A DNA stretch of 64,000 nt, from assembly GCA_019454165.1 (NCBI GenBank), contig CP075367.1:503971-567970 (forward strand). Reading direction: 5' to 3'. The translations under genes were made by a program, and so were the position numbers. The notes below the pieces were generated by a model that saw only the letters and a list, made by a program, of their open reading frames with translations, had not been told where the DNA came from and did no database searches. This DNA is from Anaerolineales bacterium. Lineage in GTDB: Bacteria > Chloroflexota > Anaerolineae > Anaerolineales > UBA11579. This document shows positions 26,385 through 35,016 of the stretch, one piece after another (within the stretch, counting starts at the first letter, position 1; each line of letters starts with the position of its first letter).

Positions 26385-28088
26385 CTATTCGCTGAAGGTG
26401 TATACCCACAGGCCACCCTGCTGGGTCAGCGGCTCGAGGTCCAGGCTGATCAGTAGGTCTTGCATGGCGGCAAAGTCAGGATAGTCCGCCGGGTCGATCA
26501 CAATGTATTCGACCTTGTACTCGCGCAGGGTGTTCACGCTGTGCTCGTCCGGAAAGCGTTCCAGGATCGGCGCCAGGTAATGGAACTGCGATGTTTGATT
26601 GGCATTGAAGAAGCCGCCGGTGAAGGGCTTCTTATGGGTCAGGGCGTAGTAGACCTGCTCCTGGTCGACCGAGCGGCTGAACGGCAACTGCACCACCGCG
26701 CCCTGGCCGGCTTGCTCGGCCAGCCAATAGTCCACCGGGCGCGCCTCCACCGGCTTGATGCTGCCGTAGAAAGTGCCCGGATAGAACTCGAACAACGCCA
26801 GGGCGATCAGGCCGGCTGCGGCCCAGCCGCGCCATTGCAACCGAATGCGCTTGAGCAGCAGATCAGCCCCCAGGCCGGCCACGAAGGCCGCGAACAGCAG
26901 CGTGAACAAGCCCATGCGCATGATGGCGCGCATCTTGGCGAAGAAGGGCACATAGTTGTACAGCAGCAAGCTGGGCAGCGGCACACGCTCCCCGTTGATG
27001 AGCACCAGCTCGCGGTCCCAGTGTAAGTGCGGCCCCATGGCGATCACCAGGGCGCCCAGCATCGCCAGCGCCGAGATATACAGCAGCGGCTTGTTGGCCA
27101 GCTGCTTCTTCCACATGAAAGCGAGGACGACCAACGCCAGCGTTACCATGCCAACGTACAGCGAGCCCTCGATCCATTGCGAGCGGTCAAATATGTCGCT
27201 GATCCAGCCGCCCAACAGAAAATGGCTGGAGGCCGGCGCCAGAAAATCGGTGATATTGGCGGCGAACTCGTTCATGTAATCCACGCTGCGGTCAGCCAGC
27301 CCGCCCTGGCCCGCCAGGGACAGGAACGGGCGCAGCGCCATGTACAAGAAGGGCGCGCTGAGCGCCACGGTGGCCGCGCCGCGCAGCCAGTTGGCCGGCT
27401 GGGCCAGCAGGCGGCGCGCCTCGGCGCGGCCCTCGAACAATACATACCCGGCCAGGAAAATTACGGTGATCAGCAGCGTGAACAGCAAGTAGTACATCGA
27501 AGTGAAGGCGATCAACCCCAGCGAAACCGCGCACAGCGCCATCCAGCCCCAGTTGAACTTCTCCTTTGCGCGCAGCACTTCGTATAGGCCCATGAAGAAT
27601 AGCGGGAACCAGGCCGTGGCCGAGAGGTTAAGATGCCCGGCGGTGTAGTGGGCGATGCGGTTGGGGAAGAAGGCGTAGATCGTGCCGGCCAGCAGGCTGG
27701 CGGCGTGCGAGCGGGTGTGGCGGTACACCCAGGCGTACATGGCCAGCCCGGAGAACACGAAGCTGAGCCACATGCCAATGTTGTAGCCCGCTACCGGCCC
27801 CAGCGCCATGCTGAACGGAATGCTGGGCGCCAGGGCGGCCAGGCTGGTATCCGTGGTCGAGAGGTTCCAGCCTTGCGGGTAGTTCATCATTGGATTGAAG
27901 AAGATGTGGGCGTTCTCGCCAGTGAAGAAGCCCTGGTACCAGCGCACCAGCCATACAAAATAGATGCCATCGCCCTGGGTGCCGCCTACGATGGAATCGG
28001 TGAAATCAAGGATCAGGGGATAGGTGAACAACAGGGCCAGCAGCAGAAAGAAGGCCCCGGCCAGGGCAAAGTGCTTGAGCTTGGGCAT
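26385..28088 (-). CDS. Large polytopic membrane protein, GT-C/YfhO-like
   Basis: A 567-residue protein with about 11-13 membrane helices and a C-terminal soluble part. The N-terminal loop carries GGTQGDGIYFVWLVRWYQ, with an acidic residue after the first helix as in GT-C enzymes; AFFPNRIAHYTAGHLNLSATAWFPLFF is a second landmark seen in bacterial YfhO-like membrane proteins. The C-terminus (LLLKRIRLQWRGWAAAGLIAL, then VEARPVDYWLAEQAGQGAVVQLP) is the usual soluble end. It begins the operon with the GT-C gene at 24824, and TATAAT (28104-28099) lies ten bases before its ATG. A glycosyltransferase role is an inference. Confidence 0.65.
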   Translation of the reverse strand: MPKLKHFALAGAFFLLLALLFTYPLILDFTDSIVGGTQGDGIYFVWLVRWYQGFFTGENAHIFFNPMMNYPQGWNLSTTDTSLAALAPSIPFSMALGPVAGYNIGMWLSFVFSGLAMYAWVYRHTRSHAASLLAGTIYAFFPNRIAHYTAGHLNLSATAWFPLFFMGLYEVLRAKEKFNWGWMALCAVSLGLIAFTSMYYLLFTLLITVIFLAGYVLFEGRAEARRLLAQPANWLRGAATVALSAPFLYMALRPFLSLAGQGGLADRSVDYMNEFAANITDFLAPASSHFLLGGWISDIFDRSQWIEGSLYVGMVTLALVVLAFMWKKQLANKPLLYISALAMLGALVIAMGPHLHWDRELVLINGERVPLPSLLLYNYVPFFAKMRAIMRMGLFTLLFAAFVAGLGADLLLKRIRLQWRGWAAAGLIALALFEFYPGTFYGSIKPVEARPVDYWLAEQAGQGAVVQLPFSRSVDQEQVYYALTHKKPFTGGFFNANQTSQFHYLAPILERFPDEHSVNTLREYKVEYIVIDPADYPDFAAMQDLLISLDLEPLTQQGGLWVYTFSE

Positions 28089-28115
28089 GATGAGGCCAAT
28101 TATAGTTTCTGGCGT

Positions 28116-28144
28116 TAAAAAGCGAGCCGAGCAATTGCTCGGCT
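28116..28144 (-). terminator. Terminator after the NucS-like gene
   Basis: On the minus strand AGCCGAGCAATTGCTCGGCT (a perfect 20-base palindrome, 28144-28125) is followed by CGC and TTTTT. It should end transcription of the nuclease gene before the GT-C operon. Confidence 0.75.
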
Positions 28145-28201
28145 ATTGGCTACTGACGCCTTTAGGCTAACCCAATTCACATGTTTACGACTAAGGCTGG
28201 T

Positions 28202-29317
28202 TTATCTACTCTCAAGAGAGAATTTAACTTTGTAAACAAAAAAATCTATGCCAGACATGGCTTTCAAAGCGTATTTCAACCGCTCGTCTTCCCGCCGTGC
28301 AATGACAATCCCTTTGACGGGTTTACCATTGCTTAAGTTTTCTTTTACCCACCCAACATACCGAGCAAGTTGTCCAATAGTGTCGTCGCTAGTCTGCCCT
28401 CTCTTTAGCTCAATAACAACAAAGTTTCCCGCTCTGTCTTTCACAAGCAAATCTATTCTGCCTATGGGTGTCGGATATTGCTGACTAACTAGCTCGCCGT
28501 CTTCCTCGATTAGCTCGTACTGCCCTCCTAATTCAGTGCGCTCCCAATTAGCAATCAAAAAGTCTTCTAGGTGTTTCTCTAAAGCAAATTCATTCTCTTC
28601 TGTTTCCAGATGCACATCGGGAAGAGCTATAACCTCACCTTCGTCCTGAAAAGGCTTCCATATCGGCAAACCAAATTCGCTGTATAAGAAGATGGATAGC
28701 AGGCGGGGCCAAGCATCGATTCCATAGATTGCCCGGAATCCCTGAAGAATATCTTTAGTGGATAGAACGATCTTTTCTCCATACGATGCATAAGGGCCGG
28801 AATTGGGCAGATTAAATTTATCAATGACTTGAAGGCGATCAGTAAGGGAAACACAAGACAGGTGGTTGTGTGGATCGTTCAGGAATATCAGCGCGTTTAG
28901 TGCGGCTGCCTTTTCACCGGTTAATCCGTTTTTATTTCTCTGGTTAATTTCTTCGAGCTTATTTATGAGTTCAATTTGCTCGGCTTCTTCCTGGCTTTTG
29001 AATATCTTGTCCAAGGTGGTGCGCAACTCTTTATTACTTTTTAAGTCATTGAAAATGCGATACCAGGTTCCCTGTGGAAGATTAACTCTGGCAATGGCTT
29101 CATCTTCTGCAGCATTGAACCCCCGTGCTTTTACGTCGATCAACTTGATTATTGGATCGTAGTCAGCTTCTGCTATGACCTCTTCGTTACCAAGAATCTT
29201 TTCTTCCCAAAATAAGTGGAAAGCGTGACTCTGTTTTGTCCATACTTGGCTGTGCAACTCAGTGTCGTAGGTCGACCTTAAGTCATTAAAAAGTTTGACA
29301 ACTTCATCGCGCTGCAT
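28202..29317 (-). CDS. NucS/DUF91-like PD-(D/E)XK nuclease protein
   Basis: A 371-residue protein whose C-terminal 100 residues match the NucS/EndoMS nuclease core: PIGRIDLLVKDRAGNFVVIELKRGQTSDDTIGQLARYVGW, with Asp289, Glu303 and Lys305 as the expected D-ExK active site. The first 230 residues are mostly helical (SQEEAEQIELINKLEEINQRN), and I recognise no domain there. NucS enzymes cut mismatched or branched DNA, and related nucleases occur in defence genes. Base composition is clearly more AT-rich than in all neighbours, with codons such as AAA, TTA and ATA, so recent transfer is likely. AGAGGG precedes the ATG. It stands alone between rex and a terminator. Confidence 0.78.
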   Translation of the reverse strand: MQRDEVVKLFNDLRSTYDTELHSQVWTKQSHAFHLFWEEKILGNEEVIAEADYDPIIKLIDVKARGFNAAEDEAIARVNLPQGTWYRIFNDLKSNKELRTTLDKIFKSQEEAEQIELINKLEEINQRNKNGLTGEKAAALNALIFLNDPHNHLSCVSLTDRLQVIDKFNLPNSGPYASYGEKIVLSTKDILQGFRAIYGIDAWPRLLSIFLYSEFGLPIWKPFQDEGEVIALPDVHLETEENEFALEKHLEDFLIANWERTELGGQYELIEEDGELVSQQYPTPIGRIDLLVKDRAGNFVVIELKRGQTSDDTIGQLARYVGWVKENLSNGKPVKGIVIARREDERLKYALKAMSGIDFFVYKVKFSLESR

Positions 29318-29342
29318 TTTCCCTCTGTTAACTGAAATGAAC

Positions 29343-29960
29343 TCAGTCCAGATAATACGTCATGCGCTGCAGGTGGATGGACGGGTCGATGTTCTGTACC
29401 CGCACACCCGGCGGCACATTCAGGTTCACCGGGGCATAGCTCAAGATGGCCTGGATGCCGGCGTCCACCAGTACATCGGCCACATCCTGGGCGGCATTGG
29501 CCGGCACGGCGATCATCGCCATCTTGATGCCGGCGGCATGCGCCTCGCTTTTCAGCGTGGCAATGTCCTTGATCACGAATTCGCCATGCTGCTCGCCGAT
29601 CCGCTCGGCTGAATTGTCAAAAATGTCACGGATCTTGAAGCCGCGCTCGCTGAACCCGCTGTAGCCGGCCAGCGCCCGGCCAATATCGCCGGCGCCAACG
29701 ATCACAACTTCCCAGGTCTTATTGACCTTCAGGATCTCGCGCACCTGGTTGGCCAGGTATTCGATGTTGTAGCCTGTGCCTTGCTTGCCGAACTCACCAA
29801 ACTGCGAAAGATCTTTGCGGATCTGGGCCGCTGAAATACCCAGGCGTTCGCCCAGCTCCTGCGAGCTGGTCACCTGGCGGCCTTCCGCCAGCATTTGTTG
29901 CAGCGCCCGCAGGTACACCGGCAGGCGCCCGATCACAATATCGGGGATCTGTTTTGCCAT
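29343..29960 (-). CDS. rex: Redox-sensing transcriptional repressor Rex
   Basis: A 205-residue Rex. The winged-helix DNA-binding part is residues 1-80 (IPDIVIGRLPVYLRALQQM, ISAAQIRKDLSQFGEFGKQGTGY), followed by a Rossmann domain with VIVGAGDIGRALAGY that binds NADH/NAD+, and the C-terminal swapped helix ending IDPSIHLQRMTYYLD. Rex leaves DNA when the NADH/NAD+ ratio rises and controls respiratory and fermentative genes. GGGAG precedes the ATG. A good Rex operator lies 43 bases upstream, so it probably regulates itself and perhaps obg. Confidence 0.96.
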   Translation of the reverse strand: MAKQIPDIVIGRLPVYLRALQQMLAEGRQVTSSQELGERLGISAAQIRKDLSQFGEFGKQGTGYNIEYLANQVREILKVNKTWEVVIVGAGDIGRALAGYSGFSERGFKIRDIFDNSAERIGEQHGEFVIKDIATLKSEAHAAGIKMAMIAVPANAAQDVADVLVDAGIQAILSYAPVNLNVPPGVRVQNIDPSIHLQRMTYYLD

Positions 29961-30002
29961 TGGTCATGTCTCCCGCCCAAAACTGTAGCATTAAAAGTCT
30001 CA

Positions 30003-30020
30003 TTGTGCAATTGCCCACAA
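30003..30020. promoter_or_regulatory. Candidate Rex operator
   Basis: TTGTGCAATTGCCCACAA matches the 18-base Rex consensus TTGTGAAnnnnTTCACAA in both outer half-sites (TTGTG, eight bases, CACAA); the symmetry extends to CATTGTG/CACAATG. It lies between the divergent rex and obg starts. Confidence 0.75.
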
Positions 30021-30121
30021 TGAGTGTACAAGCAGGGTGCAAAGTGTTCCATCGGCCAGTGCGGATTGGTTGTAAGTCTGTAGCAGATTTTGCCCCCTCG
30101 CCGAGTATCATTCGCACCTGT

Positions 30122-31390
30122 ATGGATGGACATTTCATTGATGAAGTAGAGATCAGTCTGCGCTCTGGCAAGGGAGGGGACGGCATGATGCACTTCCGCC
30201 GCGAGCGCTTTGTGCCGCGCGGCGGGCCGGATGGCGGCGATGGCGGCCGCGGCGGCTCGGTAGTGCTTGCGGTCGAGAGCTCGATGCGCACCCTGTACAA
30301 CTTCCGCCGCCAGAAGAAGTTCGAGGCCGATGAAGGCCGCCCCGGCGGCCCCAATAACCGCAGCGGCCGCGGCGCCAAGGACCTGGTGCTGAAGGTGCCG
30401 GCCGGCACTCTGGTCTATGACGCCAAGACCGGCAACCTGCTTGCCGACCTGGTGAAGGACGGCGACACTTATGAGGCGGTGCGCGGCGGCCGCGGCGGCC
30501 GCGGCAACCAGCACTTCGCCAACTCACGCAACCAGGCCCCGCGCATTGCCGAAAAGGGCGCCCCGGGCGAGGAGAAGACCTTGCGCCTGGAGCTCAAGCT
30601 CATCGCCGATATTGGCATCGTGGGCGTGCCCAACGCGGGCAAATCCACCCTGCTGTCGGCGCTCACCAACGCCAAGCCGCGCATCGCCAACTATCCCTTC
30701 ACCACCCTGGAGCCCAACCTGGGCGTCGCCGCTCTGGATGAGGAAACCAGCCTGGTGCTGGCCGATATCCCCGGCCTGATCGAAGGCGCCCACACCGGCA
30801 AGGGCCTCGGGCATGATTTTCTGCGCCATATTCAGCGCACGCGCGTGCTCATCCATCTACTGGATGGCATGGCCGAGGACCCGCTGGCCGACTTCACCCA
30901 GATCAATAGCGAGCTGGCATTGTTCGACACGCAGCTGGCCGCCAAGCCGCAGGTGGTGGCGGTCAACAAGCTTGACCTGCCGGATGTGCAGGCCCGCTGG
31001 CCGGAGTTGCAGGCCGGCTTGCACAAGCTGGGCGTGAAAGACCCGCTGGCAATCTCAGCGGTCAGCGGGCAAGATGTGCGCCGCCTGCTGGGCCGCGCTG
31101 CAGATGAGCTGCTGGCTCTGCCGGAACCTGCCGCCGAAGCGCTGCCGATCTACCGCCCCGAAACCGATCCGTCCGAGTTCGAGATCCGCCGCGAGGGCGA
31201 CGGCTGGCGCCTGAGCGGCCCGGCGCTGGAGCGCGCCGCGGCGATGACGTATTGGGAGCACGACCAATCCGTGCGGCGCTTCCAGCGCATTCTGCGCCAG
31301 TTGCAAGTTGACGTTGCCATGCGCGAGAAGGGCGTGCGCGATGGCGATACGGTCTACATTGGCGAATACGAGCTGGAGTGGAAAGAATAG
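30122..31390 (+). CDS. obgE: Obg-family GTPase
   Basis: A 422-residue GTPase linked to 50S ribosome maturation and stress control. The Gly-rich Obg domain covers residues 1-158 (FIDEVEISLRSGKGGDGMMHF, GPDGGDGGRGGSV, GGRGGRGN). The G domain has GVPNAGKST at about residues 168-176, the switch I YPFTTLEPNLG, DIPGLIEGA and NKLDL. A C-terminal OCT domain follows (SEFEIRREGDGWRLSGPALERAA to the end). The ATG at 30122 begins the conserved domain; no ribosome-binding site is clear, and a longer start at 30020 would be needed otherwise. Its stop is ten bases from the convergent peptidase gene. Confidence 0.95.
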   Translation: MDGHFIDEVEISLRSGKGGDGMMHFRRERFVPRGGPDGGDGGRGGSVVLAVESSMRTLYNFRRQKKFEADEGRPGGPNNRSGRGAKDLVLKVPAGTLVYDAKTGNLLADLVKDGDTYEAVRGGRGGRGNQHFANSRNQAPRIAEKGAPGEEKTLRLELKLIADIGIVGVPNAGKSTLLSALTNAKPRIANYPFTTLEPNLGVAALDEETSLVLADIPGLIEGAHTGKGLGHDFLRHIQRTRVLIHLLDGMAEDPLADFTQINSELALFDTQLAAKPQVVAVNKLDLPDVQARWPELQAGLHKLGVKDPLAISAVSGQDVRRLLGRAADELLALPEPAAEALPIYRPETDPSEFEIRREGDGWRLSGPALERAAAMTYWEHDQSVRRFQRILRQLQVDVAMREKGVRDGDTVYIGEYELEWKE

Positions 31391-31399
31391 CTCTGCCCG

Positions 31400-32851
31400 T
31401 TATTCAAAGTCGGCAAAGTATTCTGCAATAATCTCGCTCAGATCTTGCCCGGTCGATAACTGCAACAGGGCGAAGAAGTCTGCCGTGTGGGCGACTTGCT
31501 GATCGTACGCGGCGTAGTAATCCTTCAGGAACGTATAAAAAGCCTGGTCGCCTACCTGCTGGCGCACCGCATGCAGGAACTGCGCCCCGCGCAGGTAGAC
31601 CGCGTTGACGTACGGGCGGAAGTTGGGCAGCTCGTAGGCGGTGCTGTCCACCGTGCCGTCTGGCTGCCACTGCTCGATGCGGAACTCCCGCCACCAGTCC
31701 AGATCGAAGGGATGGGCCTGCTCGTAGTACAGCAGCTCAGCGTAGGTGGCCATGGCTTCGTCGAGCCAGGGCTCCTGGCCGGCGTCGTTGCCGACCGCGC
31801 CGAACCACCAGCTGTGCGCCACTTCGTGGGCGGTGAGCATGGTCAGCAGGTTGCGCGGCGTGCCGTCGTAGCGGCGGAAGTAGCCCATGTCGAGGAAGAA
31901 GATGCCGTCTGACTCCATGCCGTCGGGGAATATGCACTCCACGATGGCGAGGCTCTCGTACGGGTATGGGCCGAACAGGTTCTCGTACAGCTCCAGCGAG
32001 GCGACCGCGGTGCGCAGGGCGGCCTGGGCGGCGGCGCGTTCCTCCTCGAAGTAGTAGATCGTGACCGGGATGCGCTGCTCGCCGGCCAGTTGCGTCTCGG
32101 CCTGGTAGTGCCCGCTGGCCGCCCACACGAAGCGGCGCGCGCCGTGGAGCTGGTAGTGATAGGCGCGGTCGCGTTGCTCGGCCGGCGCCGGCGCAGCGAT
32201 CTGCAGCAGGGCCGGCGCGTTGACGGTGTAGATGGACACGTCAAAGTCGGCGCTCTCGTAGACCAGGTATTCGCCCTGCTGGGTCGGCTCGTTGACCAGC
32301 CAGCCGGCCGCGGCCTCGTAGGGCGGGATGAACGGATACCAGTCGATCAGGGTCATCTGGCGGGCTGACCAGCCCAGCAGCACCGGCCGCTCCGGGATGG
32401 CGATGGCGAACTCCAGCTCAACCTGCAGCTCGTCGCCCGGCAGCAGCGGGCGGGCGAGGAACAGCTCGATCAGGCCGCCGCTTGCATCCATGTGGCTGCC
32501 CCACTCCAGGCCGCGGTCGTAGCGCAGCGAAGTCAGCGTCAGCAGCTCATCTGAGATGGGCACGACGATCGGGATCAGTTCCAGAGCGTGGGCGCTGTTG
32601 TTGGTATAGGTAATGTATTGGCTAACGGCCAGGTAATGAGCGGCAAAGTCCAGCGTGGCGACCAGGCGGTACTGGCTGGGGGTGAAGGTGTCTGGGGCGG
32701 TGTAGGCGGGTGTGGGGGTCAGGGCAGCGGCGGTGGAAACGGGCAGGGTAGCGGAGGTGGCTTCGGGAGTGAGCGGTGGCGGGCCGGTGTAAGGCAGGCT
32801 GCAGGCTGCCAGGCCGCAGGCCAGCAAGCAGGCTGCGAGAAAGCGCTGGAT
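31400..32851 (-). CDS. M1-family metallopeptidase lipoprotein
   Basis: About 483 residues of a gluzincin peptidase. The zinc motif is HEVAHSWWFG with the downstream Glu in EPWLDEAMATYAELLY, as in family M1; the N-terminal beta-domain, before it, is typical. An exported lipoprotein is likely: a short hydrophobic segment ends LLACGLAAC and is followed by a Thr/Pro-rich linker. Start is uncertain: the only common start codon downstream of the frame's stop is TTG at 32827, which cuts the signal to nine residues. AUC at 32851 would give a complete signal (QRFLAACLLACGLAAC). Neither has a good ribosome-binding site. An aminopeptidase role on imported peptides is inferred. Confidence 0.82.
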   Translation of the reverse strand: MQRFLAACLLACGLAACSLPYTGPPPLTPEATSATLPVSTAAALTPTPAYTAPDTFTPSQYRLVATLDFAAHYLAVSQYITYTNNSAHALELIPIVVPISDELLTLTSLRYDRGLEWGSHMDASGGLIELFLARPLLPGDELQVELEFAIAIPERPVLLGWSARQMTLIDWYPFIPPYEAAAGWLVNEPTQQGEYLVYESADFDVSIYTVNAPALLQIAAPAPAEQRDRAYHYQLHGARRFVWAASGHYQAETQLAGEQRIPVTIYYFEEERAAAQAALRTAVASLELYENLFGPYPYESLAIVECIFPDGMESDGIFFLDMGYFRRYDGTPRNLLTMLTAHEVAHSWWFGAVGNDAGQEPWLDEAMATYAELLYYEQAHPFDLDWWREFRIEQWQPDGTVDSTAYELPNFRPYVNAVYLRGAQFLHAVRQQVGDQAFYTFLKDYYAAYDQQVAHTADFFALLQLSTGQDLSEIIAEYFADFE

Positions 32852-32889
32852 CCCAAAGTTATTATTGCGCGGATTGAGGTGGGTGTTGC

Positions 32890-32947
32890 GTGGCTACGCC
32901 ACGCGTTGGAGTTTCTGCCGGGCAAGCCCGGCAACGAAACTCCGCGT
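32890..32947. repeat. Nested palindrome between the peptidase gene and rnhB
   Basis: GTGGC-TAC-GCCAC (32890-32902) is followed by GGAGTTTC (32908-32915) pairing with GAAACTCC (32936-32943), enclosing GCCGGGC/GCCCGGC. The GGAGTTT...AAACTCC arms match those of the hairpins at 10190 and 40212. Nothing else is visible in 32852-33000. Confidence 0.65.
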
Positions 32948-33000
32948 GTTCTGGTGAAAGAGAAGGTAAGAATTTCTTAGCAATAACTTTGTCAAGCGGT

Positions 33001-33654
33001 TCATACGGCACGCATAGGGGCGAAGCTGCGGCGATGATGCACACAAGGCCCGTGGGCGGCGATGGCTTCTCGGTGGGCGGGGGTGGCGTAGCCCTTGTGC
33101 TCGGCGAAGCCATAGTGGGGGAATTCGGCATCGAGGCGGCACAGTTCCGCATCCCGGGCGGTCTTGGCCAGCACCGAGGCGGCCGAGATGGTGAGGCAGC
33201 GGGCATCGCCGCCCACCAGCGGGGTCTGCGGCAGGTCCACGGCGGTCAGGTGCACGGCATCCAGCAGCAGATGCTGCGGTGGGATGCTGAGCGCCTCCAA
33301 GGCGCGGCGGGTGGCCAGGTGGCTGGCCTGCAGGATATTGATCTCTTCGATCTCCTCCACACTGGCGCTGGCGACGGCCCAGGCCAGAGCGTACTGCTTG
33401 ATGCGCGGGGCCAGTTCCTCACGCTCGGCGGCGGTCATCTGCTTGGAATCACGAACCCCTTTGAGCTGGCGGGCGATGCTGCTGGGCAGGATGACCGCGG
33501 CGGCATAGACCGGGCCGGCCAGTGCGCCGCGGCCAGCCTCATCCGCCCCGGCGATGTGCGCAACCCCTTGCTGCCACAGCCTGCGCTCATAGCGCAGGGT
33601 CGGCCAGCGCTGGGCCACTTTGCGGGCCTTGGGCGCGGCGGCCACTCTAGGCAT
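33001..33654 (-). CDS. rnhB: Ribonuclease HII
   Basis: A 217-residue RNase HII, which nicks DNA at single ribonucleotides and degrades RNA in hybrids. The active-site region HIAGADEAGRGALAGPVYAAAV carries the Asp-Glu pair; later Asp residues are in LLLDAVHL and SAASVLAKTARDAEL. The C-terminal YGFAEHKGYATPAHREAI is standard. ATG at 33654 overlaps the stop of the GT2 gene by eight bases, so the two are cotranscribed. Further upstream sequence in this frame is only the GT2 gene read out of frame. Confidence 0.95.
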   Translation of the reverse strand: MPRVAAAPKARKVAQRWPTLRYERRLWQQGVAHIAGADEAGRGALAGPVYAAAVILPSSIARQLKGVRDSKQMTAAEREELAPRIKQYALAWAVASASVEEIEEINILQASHLATRRALEALSIPPQHLLLDAVHLTAVDLPQTPLVGGDARCLTISAASVLAKTARDAELCRLDAEFPHYGFAEHKGYATPAHREAIAAHGPCVHHRRSFAPMRAV

Positions 33655-34381
33655 AGCGCCCCAGCAGATCATTCTTGCGGATGCGCAGAATTTCGCTAAG
33701 CATGGCCAGCGTATCCGCCAGCGGGCGCACATGACTGTGCTCGTTGTAATACCAGGGGATGGGTAGCTCGGTGATATTGAAGCCGCGTTTGCGCGCCAGG
33801 TAGAGGATCTCCACATCAAAGGCCCAGCCGTCAATGAGCTGACGGGTAAAGAGTTCGTGGGCGGCGCGGGCACTGAAGCATTTGAAGCCGCACTGGGTAT
33901 CGTGCAGGCCGGGCAGCGCCAGCAGGCGGATCATGGCGTTGATGACGCGCCCGCCGACATGGCGCACCTCAGGCTCGTTGTAGCGCACCGCGCCGGGCGC
34001 CTCACGCGAGGCGATGATGACCTGGCTGCCTTGCATGGCGGGCGGCAGGAAGTTGGGGATCTGGCTGGCCGGCATGGAAAGGTCTGCGTCCAGCATCATG
34101 CGCCATTCGCCTTGGGCGGCCAGCATGCCGTGGCGCACGGCCAGGCCCTTGCCGCGCCCGTTGGCTTGCAGGGCCTGGAAGCCAGGGTGCTGCCCCGCAA
34201 AATCCTGGGCGATGCGCAGTGTATTGTCGGTGCTGCCGTTCTCCACGACCAGAACTTCCCAGGCATAGGCTTGCTGGCTGACGAAGGCGTGCACGCTCTC
34301 CAGGCTGGCGGGCAGGCGCTGCTCTTCGTTGTAGGTAGGGATGATCAGCGAGAGGAACGGAGCGGATGGGGTGGACGGCAC
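33647..34381 (-). CDS. GT2 glycosyltransferase, DPG/DPM-synthase-like
   Basis: A 244-residue family-2 glycosyltransferase of the dolichyl-phosphate glucose/mannose synthase type. It starts [21 protein letters not shown], has the acidic MLDADLSMP (DXD-like) and [17 protein letters not shown], which is the typical ALG5-like block, with the QCGFK motif. Such enzymes load a sugar from a nucleotide onto a polyprenyl phosphate; the GT-C enzymes in this window could use the product (inference). GTG at 34381 is seven bases after TATAAT (34393-34388), and TTG at 34384 four bases after, so transcript and reading frame start together. Overlaps rnhB. Confidence 0.9.
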   Translation of the reverse strand: MPSTPSAPFLSLIIPTYNEEQRLPASLESVHAFVSQQAYAWEVLVVENGSTDNTLRIAQDFAGQHPGFQALQANGRGKGLAVRHGMLAAQGEWRMMLDADLSMPASQIPNFLPPAMQGSQVIIASREAPGAVRYNEPEVRHVGGRVINAMIRLLALPGLHDTQCGFKCFSARAAHELFTRQLIDGWAFDVEILYLARKRGFNITELPIPWYYNEHSHVRPLADTLAMLSEILRIRKNDLLGRYA

Positions 34382-34387
34382 CAAGCG

Positions 34388-34419
34388 ATTATACGCACTG
34401 CGGCGGCTGTGGTTATACT
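34388..34419. promoter_or_regulatory. Divergent leaderless promoters of GT2-rnhB and dtd
   Basis: TATAAT on the minus strand (34393-34388) is six bases from GTG 34381. TATACT on the plus strand (34414-34419) is six bases from the dtd ATG 34426. The two starts are only 44 bases apart. Confidence 0.6.
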
Positions 34420-34425
34420 GCCCGC

Positions 34426-34863
34426 ATGCGAGCTTTGCTGCAACGAGTGCGGGCCGGCGCGGTGCGCGTGGGCGAGGAAGAGCTGGCGCGGATCGAGCGC
34501 GGGCTGGTGATCCTTCTGGGCGTTGGCCCGCAGGACGGCGAGGCCCAGGCGCAGTATCTGGCGGAGAAGATCGCCAATTTGCGTATCTTTGAGGACGGCG
34601 AAGGCAAGATGAACCTCTCGCTGCTGGATGTGGGCGGAGCGGCGATCGTGGTCTCGCAGTTCACGCTGTACGCGGATACTGAGCGCGGGCGGCGGCCCTC
34701 GTTCGTGAGCGCCGCCCCGCCGCAGCAGGCCGAGCCGTTGGTGGAGCGCTTTGCGGCCCTGCTGGCGTCACAGGGCGTGACGGTGCAGACCGGCCGCTTC
34801 GGGGCGGAGATGCAGGTGGAGATCCACAATGATGGGCCGGTGACGATCTGGTTGGAGCGGTAA
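34426..34863 (+). CDS. dtd: D-aminoacyl-tRNA deacylase
   Basis: A 145-residue Dtd, which removes D-amino acids wrongly attached to tRNA. It opens [32 protein letters not shown]; the active-site threonine block [17 protein letters not shown] and the C-terminal [10 protein letters not shown] with the conserved Gly-Pro (cross-subunit) motif are both present. Full length for the family. Start at ATG 34426 is six bases after TATACT, leaderless type. Confidence 0.95.
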   Translation: MRALLQRVRAGAVRVGEEELARIERGLVILLGVGPQDGEAQAQYLAEKIANLRIFEDGEGKMNLSLLDVGGAAIVVSQFTLYADTERGRRPSFVSAAPPQQAEPLVERFAALLASQGVTVQTGRFGAEMQVEIHNDGPVTIWLER

Positions 34864-34869
34864 AGGCTG

Positions 34870-35015
34870 AACCACAAAGACACAAAGAACACGAAGACAG
34901 ACACCATACACAAAGAAAAATAGACCTGCATGGCCCACAGGCCGAATGTTGTCTCAATTGTTTGATGTAGAAAATAAAAAACTTTGTGCCTTTTTTTGTG
35001 ACTTTGTGGTGAATA
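34870..35015. repeat. Imperfect inverted repeat (ACCACAAAG type), MITE-like
   Basis: ACCACAAAGACACAAAG at the left end is matched by CTTTGTG...GTGACTTTGTGGT at the right end, about 145 bases apart, with an AT-rich middle. No gene is inside. The ACCACAAAG/CTTTGTGGT ends have the look of a small non-autonomous repeat; no transposase is near. Confidence 0.6.
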
Positions 35016-35016
35016 G

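Noticed and set aside
28202-29960. Defence island with several genes
   Set aside because: Only the one nuclease-type gene is foreign-looking; rex and the GT-C genes beside it are normal host genes.
34870-35015. Intrinsic terminator of dtd
   Set aside because: The inverted repeat arms are 110 bases apart and too far for a terminator hairpin.
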